A stretch of 64,000 nt of DNA from Apiospora phragmitis (lineage: Eukaryota > Ascomycota > Sordariomycetes > Amphisphaeriales > Apiosporaceae), in assembly GCA_038363925.1 (NCBI GenBank), contig JAQQWL010000004.1:2728001-2792000 (forward strand). The letters run 5' to 3'. Within the stretch, counting starts at the first letter, position 1. Each line of letters starts with the position of its first letter. Shown one piece after another: positions 38,273-49,924 of this stretch. The notes below the pieces were generated by a model. The model saw only the letters and a list, made by a program, of their open reading frames with translations, did not search any database and was not told where the DNA came from. The translations under genes and the position numbers were made by a program.

Positions 38273-38712
38273 GGGCGGGGAATTCAGGGAAGGGCCCGGG
38301 AGCCTTATTGATTTGAGGTCGGAAAGATCTCCGCCACTATGGTGATCCTTGTGATGATGGCGGACACTCGTCCCATCGACCGCCGCCGTAGCGTCACCGT
38401 CGCCGCCCAGACTTGGCGAATACGTGCTATTACGGACCCCGTGGTTATACCACCGGGTTCTGTGTATAGGCTCGATATTCCTCTGGCCAACCATGATTAT
38501 GCATTTACGAAGTTGTCTGGATGAGCTGAGCTGTCATCGACGTCGACTAGGCATACCTACGAGATCGATAGATAGTATGGAAAATTGGGCGGCGTCCCAA
38601 GTCAGATAAATTTCAGTTCACAATCAACCATACTCAAGTAAATCGTCGGCCGGCCACTACTGCCGGCCCAACAGAGAACAGCAGAAGCAGTTAGTTAGCA
38701 AGCACAAGAAAC
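38273..38712. other. Convergent intergenic region
   Basis: 0.44 kb between two convergent genes. I searched it for the missing C-terminal exon of the NIF3-like gene (a HPYEE-type motif on the minus strand) and found none. Confidence 0.5.
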
Positions 38713-39015
38713 TTACGCCTTCAGCGCCGCGACCGCCTTCCGGACCGTCTCCTCGCCCACGCACAGCGTCTCGACCCGGGCCTCGTCGACCTCCTCGAGC
38801 TCGCCGACGATGCCAATATGCGGGTGGGCCGCGTCCCCAGGGCGGAACTGGCCCGTCCCCAGGCTGCTCGTCCAGGCGCACTCGGTGTAGCCGCCCGGGC
38901 CCGGGTACCGCCCCGCGCCCGCCGCGAAGATGGCGCGCTTGCAGGCCGCGGCGGCCGAGGGGGGCGTGAACAAGACGAGCTTGGAGCGTTTGAGGGCTGC
39001 GGCTGCTGTGGCCAT
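38713..39015 (-). CDS. NIF3-like (DUF34) single-domain protein
   Basis: 100-aa protein matching the alpha/beta insert domain of NIF3/YqfO proteins and its stand-alone relatives. Seen: GAGRYPGPGGYTECAWTS, GTGQFRPGDAAHPHIGIVG, LEEVDEARVETLCV and a final EETVRKAVAALKA helix, all in the expected order. Relatives continue with a HPYEEPAY segment. Here the frame stops directly (GCG TAA) at a sequence that is also a perfect GTAAGT donor placed exactly at the expected exon border, but no matching exon is found downstream. The gene is therefore either truncated, or the last exon was lost from the assembly. Start Met 39015 fits the family; the leader upstream is an ATGTATGT repeat. The biochemical role of this family is uncertain (metal binding, oligomerisation). 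Confidence 0.75.
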   Translation of the reverse strand: MATAAAALKRSKLVLFTPPSAAAACKRAIFAAGAGRYPGPGGYTECAWTSSLGTGQFRPGDAAHPHIGIVGELEEVDEARVETLCVGEETVRKAVAALKA

Positions 39016-39489
39016 GGTGATGTATGGATGTATGTATGTATGGATGTATGTGTTCTTTCTGGTTTGTTCCACACAGCGAAGTCACGTTCGCGTCCACATT
39101 GGGGTTGGGTGGGTAGTTCCTTTCGCAATAAAGAGTACAGTCATTTTGAGACGGTGACGAATAGGGTCTGAAATATGAACTAAATGACAAACAGATTCAC
39201 TGCTCAAGATTGACCGAAGATCTTCGACCTCCTGGACCACAGTGCTGTTGGCTGTTGGGTGTAAGTGGGATTACCGGGGTCTGCCGGTCTACCCCGCCTT
39301 CCGCAATCGCCATAACAAAAAGTGATGACATATGCAGGCCCGGTCAGTCGCCGCCAAGTCCGATTATTATTGGGATTTCTGCTTGCTTTACCGTTAGTAA
39401 CCTCCTAAAAAGCCTCTTTTCCTCGAGATAATTGATTCGGTTTCGCGAGTCAACCTCGACCCCCGTACCCTTTTACACACACACACACG
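39016..39489. other. Divergent promoter region
   Basis: 0.47 kb between the NIF3-like and ISA2 genes, transcribed apart. Contains an ATGTATGT repeat (39019-39050) and a short CA tract just before the ISA2 start. No gene seen. Confidence 0.5.
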
Positions 39490-40459
39490 ATGCGCTCTCG
39501 GTGCACAAACCCCGCGTCTGCCGCGAGACTGTTCGTGCAGCTTTCCAGGACCTGCGCCCAGCAGCAGCAGCGCGCGCCACTTCTCGACATCCTCCTCCCG
39601 GCCTCAGTCCGGCCTTTTCACAGCAACAGCAGCGGCCTCCTCGTCCCCAGATCCAGGACTTCTGCTGAGCCGATTACCTCCCGTCTGAGGAGCAGCAGCC
39701 CGACATCCCCTCCTCACTACCAAGGAGGACAACAACATGCGCTGCCTCGACCTCAACGACAACAACGAGGAGCTTCGGCTCGACTAGCGCCCGGCAAATG
39801 ACGCAGGCCATTTACAACCCGCAAAAAGACGAAGACGGCAACGAGATGGTGCTCGAGATCACGCCCCGCGCAGCCAACGTATGTTTTTCTTTTCCTTTTT
39901 CTTTCCATTTTCCCTTCCCCCAGCAAGCAAGCCCCACTCCAAAAGAAAGGAGAAAGCTAACTTGGAGATACCTTCCCCCCCCAAAACAGCGCCTCTCGCA
40001 AATCATGGCAAAAGACCAGAACCCCCACCTCGCCCTGCGCATCCAAGTCGAGTCAGGAGGCTGCCACGGCTTCCAATACCTCATGTCGCTGACGACCTTA
40101 CCGTCCTCCCTGACCAAGTCCGACGGCGCCGCGACGCCCCCTCGCCCGAAGCGACGGCCGCGGCCGGTGAGACCTCGACGACGACGGACACGACGGCCTC
40201 GGAACCCGGCGTGGGCGAGGAAGACACCGTCTTGGCTTTTGTTAAGGAGGAGGAGGACAGCCAGCAGCAGCAGGGCGGCAACGTAGAGGCGCTCGCGGCC
40301 GGACCCAAGATCGTGCTCGACGGGCCCAGCCTCGAACTCCTCAAGGGCAGCAAGGTCGACTACACCATGGAGCTGATCGGCAGTCAGTTCAAGATCGTGG
40401 ACAACCCCTTGGCGTCGAGCAGTTGCGGTTGCGGAACCAGCTTCGATATCAAGGTTTGA
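39490..40459 (+). CDS. ISA2: Mitochondrial iron-sulfur assembly protein Isa2 (IscA type)
   Basis: A-type carrier acting late in mitochondrial [4Fe-4S] cluster assembly. Exons 39490-39878 and 39990-40459 (GTATGT donor, AAACAG acceptor). An Arg/Ser-rich leader (MRSRCTNPASAARLFVQLSR) fits a matrix targeting signal. The IscA core reads LEITPRAANRLSQIM, then LRIQVESGGCHGFQY with the first Cys, and SSCGCGTSFDIKV with the C-terminal Cys pair. Between the Cys motifs is a long Ala/Glu/Thr/Gln insert of about 70 residues, larger than in yeast. Two frame changes are needed: one in the leader between about 39690 and 39780 (position not resolved), and one base missing in the C run 40137-40141, after which the frame reads SPEATAAAGETS into the core. 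Both are probably sequence errors in an important gene. Confidence 0.85.
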
Positions 40460-41008
40460 ATGGATCAGTGGCTATGTACTACTAGACGAGAAGACAAGGG
40501 CTCAGAGGATAGAAGTAGAATGAGGGGCAACATGTTAATGCTCTCCTGTGCTCTGATCATACGGAAGGAAGCCCATAGTGTGAGGGATGTATAGATAGTT
40601 TCAGTCAACGACTGTACATTGACGAGATAACTAGAGACTGCGGCTATTCAAAGACATGGATAATATATTGTAGCTTCATGACAAGGTGTGACCGGGCTCT
40701 GAATACACTCGGTATGTGGATGTTGGATGGACATTGAGAGAGCGCGGGAGGCGACGACTAGGGCACGCAGGGCATGCAACTACGACATAGGAGACATGCT
40801 TCACGTATCAATGTTGGCTTCATGGAATGGTGGGGTGGTCATCAAAATGTCAATTCATGGGTACCAAGAGCTACCGCAGCTTTTCTTAACGCCGATCAGC
40901 CATGCAACGAAACAAGTGCCGTTAGAATCCCTATAAACCGTGCCGATTTTGTCCCAACCCCAAATTCATGAAAACAGCAGAACCCAAACCCATCATCGTG
41001 AAAACTTT
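40460..41008. other. Convergent intergenic region
   Basis: 0.55 kb between convergent ISA2 and RPL7; presumably both 3' UTRs. Nothing else seen. Confidence 0.5.
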
Positions 41009-42604
41009 TTAGTTCATTTGGCGGATGAGGGCGTTGATCTTGTCCTCACGGTTGCCCAGGTCACCACCCTCGATGAAGTGCTTGAACTTGCGGACGTGGA
41101 AGCCGCCGTTGGGGTTGCTGAGCTTGAAGGGCCACAGGAAGTTGGAGGCCTGCTTGAAGTTGGGGCCGACGGTGTAGATCTCGTGGACGAGATCCTCCAT
41201 ACAGACAATGCCGTACTGGCCAAGGGACTCCTCGATGATGGCGTTGTCGGTCAGGGCAACACGCTGCTTATCGACCTTTCCGTAACCACGCTTGTAGATG
41301 AGCTCCTTGATGCTCTTCAGGTTGGGGTAACCGTAGGCGACCCAAGGCTCGACGATCTTGATCATCTCTTGGGTGGCCTTGGTGAGCTTGACGAAGACAC
41401 CGTTGTTGATCTGGAGCAGACGGAGCAGCTGGAGGATCTTGCGGGGCTTGGGGGCGATCTTGTTGATACCCTTGATGCGGATCACGAAGACCAGCTTGTC
41501 CTCGGCGGGGACCTGGAAGGCACCGTCCTGCTTGGCGACACGGGCCAGGCGGACCTTCTCGCGCTCGCCATCGCGGTACTCCTTGACGTACTTCTCGGCA
41601 CGCTTGAAGATGACACCACGCTTCTCCTTGTTGATCTGCAATCGGAAATGTCAGCAAAGCTTGTCGTCAAACATACTGCATATACGAAAGCGATGGCATC
41701 CTCAATAAATCAGACCCGAAAGATGGTATTTTGCAACAGCATCGACCTTAGGTCTAGTCGGCAAGTGGTTTGTTATGCATCACGTAGAGGACCACCAATA
41801 TGGAAAAAAAAGAATAATCTGAAGCTTACCTTCTTGCGCTGCTCGATCTCGGCGGTGCGCTCAGCGCGAGCCTTCTCTTGGCTCTTGCGCTTCTTGAGAA
41901 GAGTCTCAGGCACGTTGATCTGGTCCTTAGTAGGGACGGTGCTGTTGCGACATTCGGATTAGTACGTAGTCCACAAAATGCAATGTACAGAGAACGCTTT
42001 CGCGAATTCAGTGTACAGAGGGGAGCGCCGGTTGGAGAACTGCCGATCGACTCCGACATTCTCAGCGGTGGCTAACTCGATGATGATGAATTTGATCGGT
42101 GAGATTTTGCCCATGGGAAACCATGAGAGGGCGATGCCAAGCTGGAACCATGGGCGACACTCATCCGACAACACCTCAGGACAATAAAGCCCGAGTGCTT
42201 GTGCACGCTTGATGCTCTAGCCATGCGACAGACCTTTTCAGTACTGTGCAAGGCCAGGCATAGACAGGCGGCAGATAGATTTAAGAGAGAAGGCGCTAGT
42301 AAAAGCCTTCTTCACCTCCAACACCCCGAGAAACATCTCTACTGCCGGCAAGTCACCTCGGTGGTGGCCTGACGAGCAGAGGGAGAAACTCGAGAGGGAT
42401 CAAGCCCGACATGCTGCTGTCTTTTTGCTGTGTTCCATCAAATGCAGTCTATGCCGCCAATTGACGGTCAAACAGAAAGGTAGCAGGGCACCGGCTGAGA
42501 GGACCACGGACAATCTCGCAAGTAATCCAGAACCGGGCATTTGGAAACAAAAGAGAAAGAGAGAGACATCAGGAATGGGCGTACGTTGACTTAGTGCCGG
42601 CCAT
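41009..42604 (-). CDS. RPL7: Large-subunit ribosomal protein uL30 (eL7-type, RPL7)
   Basis: Cytosolic 60S ribosomal protein. Exons on the minus strand: 42604-42585 (MAGTKS plus two bases), 41941-41830 ([20 protein letters not shown] onward) and 41635-41009; total 252 aa, the usual size. The uL30 core is unmistakable: [54 protein letters not shown] and the terminal [19 protein letters not shown]. No frame break is present. Intron 1 is long (643 nt, 41942-42584) and directly follows the sixth codon, a common layout for fungal ribosomal protein genes; intron 2 is 194 nt (41636-41829) and carries a C/D snoRNA. The gene is divergent from RPS14 with 546 bp between start codons, suggesting shared regulation. 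Confidence 0.97.
41698..41792 (-). ncRNA. C/D-box snoRNA in RPL7 intron 2 (snR39b/snR39-like)
   Basis: Read on the minus strand within intron 2: six-pair terminal stem (GTCCTC with GAGGAT), C box GTGATGC at 41783-41777 (one change from RTGATGA), internal C'-like GTCGATGCT, and D box CTGA at 41713-41710. Directly upstream of the D box is ACCATCTTTCGGGT, perfectly complementary over 14 nt to the conserved 25S rRNA segment ACCCGAAAGATGGT. By the five-nucleotide rule it would direct 2'-O-methylation of the G in CCCGAAA, which I recall as position Gm805 in yeast (snR39b); the neighbouring Am807 is guided by snR39 and snR59, which in yeast lie in introns of RPL7A and RPL7B. Host gene and target neighbourhood therefore agree. 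Exact ends are approximate. Confidence 0.85.
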
Positions 42605-42884
42605 TGTGACGGTGGTGATTTGAGGCTGGAGACTCGTGGTGGTCGGTTAGTAGTTGTCGGAGATGGAGAGCTGAAGTTCGAAAGGAAGTCGAAAAGTCGG
42701 AAGCAGTAGTAGAACTTTCCTCTCACGACAAAAATTGGCAGTGGAGGGCGGAGACGGGCGAACAAATTGTGTGGGTGCTGGATTGGCCAAATTAGCGGGA
42801 CTTGATCAATCAGTGCGGCCAATGGGAGAGCTCCAGTGAGGGCGGTCGGGGTTGGTGGGGTTGAAATGGCAGGCTCTCAAGCGA

Positions 42885-42892
42885 TTAGGGCT
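42885..42892 (-). promoter_or_regulatory. Telobox motif (AGCCCTAA)
   Basis: TTAGGGCT on the plus strand, i.e. AGCCCTAA on the minus strand, matching the Tbf1-type site known from ribosomal protein promoters of several ascomycetes. Placed in the shared promoter, pointing toward RPL7. Confidence 0.55.
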
Positions 42893-42928
42893 TTTCCTGC
42901 CGCTCGTCACCGCCAGTATCTGAGATCC

Positions 42929-42936
42929 AACCCTAA
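42929..42936 (+). promoter_or_regulatory. Telobox motif (AACCCTAA)
   Basis: Second exact ARCCCTAA site, on the plus strand and facing RPS14; the two sites are mirror-arranged as expected for a divergent promoter. Confidence 0.55.
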
Positions 42937-43150
42937 CTGTGCCTCGACCCAATTCAACTTGTGAAAGTGCACTTTACGCCAGAAAGTGCAGAAAGTACTA
43001 GCAAACGCCAAGACCCTGCCCTCCACCCCAGTCTGTGTGTGTGTGTCGGTGATATTTCTCAATTTGCGGTCACCCTCTTCTTTTCCTTCACCGTCCAACC
43101 ATCCATCAACCACCACCCCCGAAGATTTCAGAGAAGTCAACTCAGTCAAC

Positions 43151-44664
<1,514 letters not shown>

Positions 44665-45509
44665 CTATTCCCGCAGCGTCCAGATGCCCCGCATGGTGCT
44701 CCCCGTCTTATCCATCTTGGCGACGCGGTTGAGCACCTCCTTGAACACCTCGACGCGGCGCGACGTTCGGCAGCGGCCGTCGAAGTGGTCCTTGATGGCC
44801 TTGGTTGGCACGCGGCCCCCGTGCGCCCGGATGAAGGCGATGAGGTCCCGCGAGAACTGCGCGGCCAACGAGTCGGTGCTTTCGGGGGGGCCGGCCACTG
44901 GCGTGGACCGGCCAGAAGAAGGACCCAAGGGCGGGTGTGGAGCTGTTCAGGCCCTGGCGGTTCGCGAGGTTCGCCAGGATCGCGCCGGAGCTGGGGCCCC
45001 CTCTTCCGCCTCTTCCGCCACCGCGCCGGCTGTTCGAGGAAGAAGAAGATGGAGGAGGAGGGATGTGGTTGCGCAGATGAGCACTGATCGTCGGAGCAGC
45101 AGCAGGCGGAGGCGGCGTAGAGAACTCGCCCGTATCGGTGACGGTCCCGACCGGCGTCCGCCGAGCCTCCTCGTGCGCCCGCCGCAGCGAGGCCGTCGCC
45201 GCCGCGGCCACGCGGTCGACCTCGCGCTTGTGCAAACTATCGCCAGCCGTCTGGTGCCCCCTGCCGCCCCCCATGATCTCGTCGTGCTGGTGGGCCGAGT
45301 GCACGCCCGCGCTGGCGAAGATCCCCTGCATGATGCGGGCCTCCTCCGTGGGCGCCGGTTCCGTCGCCGGGTCGGTCTGGTATTCCTCGAGCTTGGCGAC
45401 GCCGTTGATTCCGAGCAGGTCGTGCGGATCGCCAGTGTTCTTAGTAGTCGTCGCCGTAGGTGCTTGGAGGCCGCCTGTACCACCTAGTTGTTCCGAAGAG
45501 CTTGACTCC

Positions 45510-45577
<68 letters not shown>

Positions 45578-48496
45578 GCCCAACTGAACCCTGGAATCTT
45601 TGAACAACCTGCCCGTCTCGGTTTCGTCTTCGGTGTCGCCGAGAGTGAACAAGTCGTGCAGGTTGTGCAGGTCCAGGGCCGTGCGCTGCTTGGGGTCCTT
45701 GAGGACCTTGTTGCTCAGGAACTGCTTGAAGATCTGCCGGTGGTAGATCTTCTCCTCGATGGTGCCCCGCAGCATGAGGCGGTAGATGGTGACGTCCTTC
45801 TTCTGGCCCAGGCGCCAGGCCCGCTCGCGCGCCTGCACGTCCGTCGAGGGATTCCAGTCCGGGTCGAAGATGACGACGCGGTTCGCGCCCGTCAGGTTGA
45901 CGCCCAGCCCGCCGACCTTGGTCGTCAGGAGGAAGACGTCGAGCTCCGGGTCCCCGTTGAACTCGTCCACGAGGGCCTGTCGGTTCTTGACAGCTGTCCC
46001 GCCGTCCATCCGGAGGTATCGGAAATTGCCCAGGTTTTGGATGAACTTCGCCAGAATATCCAGCATCAGCACACCCTGGCTGAATAGGAGTGTTTTATGA
46101 CCCTGCCTTTTCCACAACTGCAGCGCCCCTTTGAGCACGGCCATCTTGCCAGACTTGTGTACAGAGCCCCAGTCGTGGGAACCTCTGTTCTTCAACTTGG
46201 GATCTAGCAGATCAGGATGATTGCAGATCTTGCGTAGGATGTCGATGCCGGCCAAGGGCTGAAGTTTCTTGCTCATGATGGCATTGATTTCTCCCGAGTC
46301 AAGGAACCTCTGGTACGCCTCTCGCTGTTCTCGTGTCAAGTCGCAGAACAGAACCAACTCAGTCTTCTTCGGAAGATCGGCCGCCACATCGGCCTTCATC
46401 CTTTGAAGCAAGTATGGACTGATAGTGTCCTTCAGGATCCCGGCACACCTTTCTGCCGTCATGACTTCTAGGTTGGACGCGTTTGCGTACCCACCCATCC
46501 GGATAGGCAACTCGATGTTCCGGCGGAAGTCGGCGAGGTTCCCCAGGCGCATCGGGAAAACGAAGTCGAACAGGGACCACAGTTCGGTCAGGTTGTTTTG
46601 CATCGGCGTTCCCGAGAGAATGACTCGATTCGACGTCCGTAGTTCCTTGCAGTATATGGTGATGGCCGCGTGGGGGTTGCGGATCTTGTGGCCCTCGTCC
46701 AACACCGCATAGCCCCATTCGACGGGGATGAGTATGTCACCGTACGTCTGAAGCCCGGCATAGGTTGTGACGAGCACATGGCCCTGGTTGACTACCCGGT
46801 CCACGATGTTGCGGGCGGCTTTGCTGGATCGCTTCACTTTGTTCCGTTCCCGCCACGAAAGCTCCTCATCCTCGAGCTCATCTTCGTTCCGGACGTTGAG
46901 CAGTCCGCTGCCAGAGGCGTGCAAAATCGAGACTCGTAGCGAAGGCCACCAGCGATGGAACTCGTTGACCCACTGCCTCAGAAGAGTGGCCGGAGCAACG
47001 ACAACGACGGGCCTGTCAAGCTGCCCGCTGTGGTGCAGGGCAGCAACAAAGGAGACCATCTGGATTGTTTTGCCTGCGACAGTCATTAGCTTTTGTCTAG
47101 TGAGTACAACGAGTAGGGGGAACAAACCGAGGCCCATCTCGTCTCCCAGAATTCCTCCAGTGCCACGGGCGTAGAGCTCAGAGAGCCATTGTATGCCGGT
47201 TTTCTGGTAGTCATACAGAGCCTGGTGGATATCTCCAGGTAGCGCCAGGTCATTCTCGAGCACTTGGTCAGGAACTCGAGGGTGAGGTCTCAACCATTCC
47301 GACCTGTCTCCATCTTGGTCTTCTTCTTCTTCAGCCCCAGGGTCTGCTCCCTGCGCATGCCGGACTCTACGTCGCTCACGCTGTCTTGCCTCGATCCACT
47401 GGGCTAGCCGTGTCTGATAGGATTGCTCGTTACCATCGTCGATTTGGCTCAGGTCCACCTTCTCGTCGCCTCCCTTGGATGCCTTGGATTTCTTCTGGGG
47501 TACCTTGCGTGGCGGCTCGGTCATGTCGAAATCGTCTGATTCTTCCTCATCTACGGCAGCGTCGTCGATGAAATCGTCCTCGGGTGCGGCAGGCGTCGGA
47601 CGAGGGCGGCGAGGAGATGGTTCGTCTGATGAGTCCCTAGCGCCGGCTAACTTACGCTTCTTCCGAGGGCGCAAAGAGAATTCTGATTCGGCTGCCTTCG
47701 AAGACAGACGTGGCGGCGCAGGCTCCGGGGGCCCCTCGGGCTCTTCGGAAACACTGGATATTCCAGGCGCTGGGAGATACTTGTGCGACCGTGGTCCGAG
47801 ACTGTTTTGCTCATCTTTCTGCTCCGCCTCCTCCGCTGCCGCTTCCTCTTCGGCCTCGACCAAGACGTTGGCCAACTCGCCATCGACCAGTTCCGTGCGG
47901 CGGTTTGCGACCTTCGCGAGCGGGGTGATCTTACCCGTCCGGATCAGGAAGGCTTGCTGGCTTTCGCCGGGCAGCTTTCTCTTGGTGCTCTGCGATTCCG
48001 GGTTCGCGTCCTTATTCTGGTGTCGCTCTTGGATACGGGCGCTGCAGTCGGCAATGTCGCTCTGACAGATCTGGATTTCTTGATCGAGTCTCGCAATCTC
48101 CTCGCGGATTTTGGTCTTGACGTCGGGCTTGCCGATGGTCTTGGCGAACTTGTCCTGCTGCGACTTCTTTTGGGCCTCGAGTTTGCGGATGCTGGCCTGG
48201 GCGCGCTCGATGCGCTTCTCGTCGCCCTTGTCGTCGCGGGCAATCAGGGCCAGGTTGCCCTGGTGGGAGATCTCGCGCTCGAGGTCATCTTGGTCGCGGA
48301 CGTTGGAAGTGAGCGTCTTCAGGATGGCGGCCTCGTCAAATGCGTCCGTATTGACCCCGGAATTTTCGTCTGCCGTGCCGGCTGCCGAGGTTGCCATGTT
48401 TTGTGTTGTGGTTGCTTCGTCAAGTGGTGTGGCTTCCTCGTCATTTTCTTTGTCGCGCCCCGAACGGCTCCCACTTGCCTCCATCTCGGACATCAT
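44665..48496 (-). CDS. RAD26: Rad26/CSB transcription-coupled repair DNA translocase
   Basis: SNF2-family ATPase that binds stalled RNA polymerase II and starts transcription-coupled nucleotide excision repair (human CSB/ERCC6). Minus-strand exons 48496-47128 and 47073-44665. A charged coiled-coil N-terminus is followed by the SNF2 core: GGILGDEMGLGKT split by the intron, motif II LDEGHKIRNP (residue about 580), LSGTPMQNNLTELWSLFDF, and the helicase C half with LLTTKVGGLGVNLTGANRV and QARERAWRLGQKKDV. After it comes a poly-Asn tract of about 22, then a winged-helix-like C-terminus (DLIAFIRAHGGRVPTKAIK). The last ~87 residues are in another frame: one base extra or two missing near 44926-44934. 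The frame upstream runs on to other residues, but the shifted frame reads GPSSGRSTPVAG to a stop at 44665 and is clearly correct. Start MMSEMEASG is the first Met. Confidence 0.93.
45510..45578 (-). repeat. Coding AAC (poly-Asn) microsatellite in RAD26
   Basis: TTG repeat on the plus strand of about 22 units, encoding a pure Asn run between the helicase core and the C-terminal domain of Rad26. Length is likely variable between strains. Confidence 0.9.
47074..47127 (-). other. In-frame 54-nt intron in RAD26 ATPase motif I
   Basis: On the minus strand the sequence starts GTTTGT, contains GCTAATGAC as branch-site candidate and ends GTCGCAG. Removing it restores MGLGKTIQMV; keeping it inserts 18 codons without a stop into the Walker A motif. 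Confidence 0.9.
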
Positions 48497-49924
48497 AATT
48501 GTCCTGGCTGCCTGCGGACAAGTTCAGCGGAGTCCAGTATGGAGGAGCTGGCAAGTGCTCGGGATGAAGTGAAGGAGAAAGCACAGGCACGTCGAAACTT
48601 TGCCGGCAAAGCTTGAATGTTTGGCACTAATGTTGTTCATCCCATAACTACGTACCTAGAAACTTTCGGTTCATAGATTTCTTTGTGAGGCAAAGAAAGT
48701 GAATACAAGAGACATCTCACTTGAAGCGTCAGGACCGTGGACCCTAGGCAGACGGGAAGCTGCCTAGTTCTTTGTTGCGACAAAAGTATTGAATGACGCA
48801 GAAGACCCAATTTCGGACTTGACTGCCGATCTACTCATATCCACTCTTGCCGACTGCCTGTTGCCTTGCATATCGATAACCTTAATTGCTCCTTCTCGGC
48901 GTTAGGCGGATTTTATCTCCTCCACCAATATTAGGTACCTTACACTGAGGACGCCATCAAGTCATATTCTCCTCCGTCTTTGGTCACTCTTAATACTCTG
49001 GCAGATTAGGCATTTGTACGTTCACGTAACCTCAGTCTTCCATTTCGGGCTGGAAGTGGGATAATCAGCGACGGGGTAGCTAAAATGTAATAGCTGGCTA
49101 ACCTACTACCTAATACAACCTGACAGAAAATACGATAAGCCACTAGGATAATTACCGTATGAACGTTCCTGTCACTCACCGCTGTCGCTGTTGTAGAATA
49201 TCGCTAGTCGTATAAACCTCTTCATGCATCCATTGCGGGGTCTTGCTTGATATCTTCCGTAGGTCTGTAGGTGCTATGCAGGTAAGACCGCCGCCTTGCC
49301 ATCTGTACCATCCGCATACAACATGCCCAGGTCACGCAGCAGCCCAGCGTTCCTCATTCGGCCTTTCCATGTCACTCATTCCCCAGTAACGCACTGGCTG
49401 GTGACCTCCCTAAGCCTTTCATCATGACAGTGTCACCTACCAGAATAGGCAAATCATACGATTCAACGCACACGCATCTCCGGAGACACAGCGCACCGAG
49501 GAGATAGGATTGGCATCCTGGTAGATAACTGCAGTGATCGCTTACAAGCGCTTACTGCGCAATGCAGTGTAGAGTAGAGACGGCCGACACAATTAGAGCG
49601 AATCACTAAATACCGTATCAGAATTCAATAGGACCGACAGAGAAAAAGGAACGAGGCGATGTTACTGATATATGGAGTGAGGTTACCGGAACGTACATGT
49701 AACAATCCCTCGCTGGTTGGCGTTCCACCAAGCAAACATTAAGAAATATGTAAAGCTGTTCCGCTGTCGCATGTCCTCATGCTGGCTACTTTACGACCAA
49801 GACACAGGACAGGAGACATGAGGTGCCTCGTCTAAGACATAACCAGCAGACCCCTTCTTTCCGCACATGCTCACCAACGTACTTACTGGCATACCTTATA
49901 TATAAAGTCAAGAGAGAGAAAAAG
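48497..49924. other. Divergent intergenic region
   Basis: 1.4 kb between RAD26 and the chitinase gene. No gene found; TAGGTA/ACCTA-type words are frequent. A TATATAAA at 49899-49906 lies only 19 bp before the chosen chitinase start, so it is probably not a working TATA box for that ATG. Confidence 0.5.

Larger units (their letters stand above)
42605..43150. promoter_or_regulatory. Shared divergent promoter of RPL7 and RPS14
   Basis: 546 bp separate the two start codons. The middle holds two ARCCCTAA telobox motifs in opposite orientation, about 37 bp apart, and pyrimidine-rich leaders on the RPS14 side. Coordinated control of both ribosomal protein genes is an inference from layout. Confidence 0.7.

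Noticed and set aside
40940..41962. 340-codon plus-strand open frame
   Set aside because: Lies antisense to RPL7 and is an effect of its strongly biased codons; no family motif.
44708..45587. Plus-strand open frames of up to 267 codons antisense to RAD26
   Set aside because: Mirror frames of RAD26 coding sequence, including a poly-Leu run from the AAC repeat.
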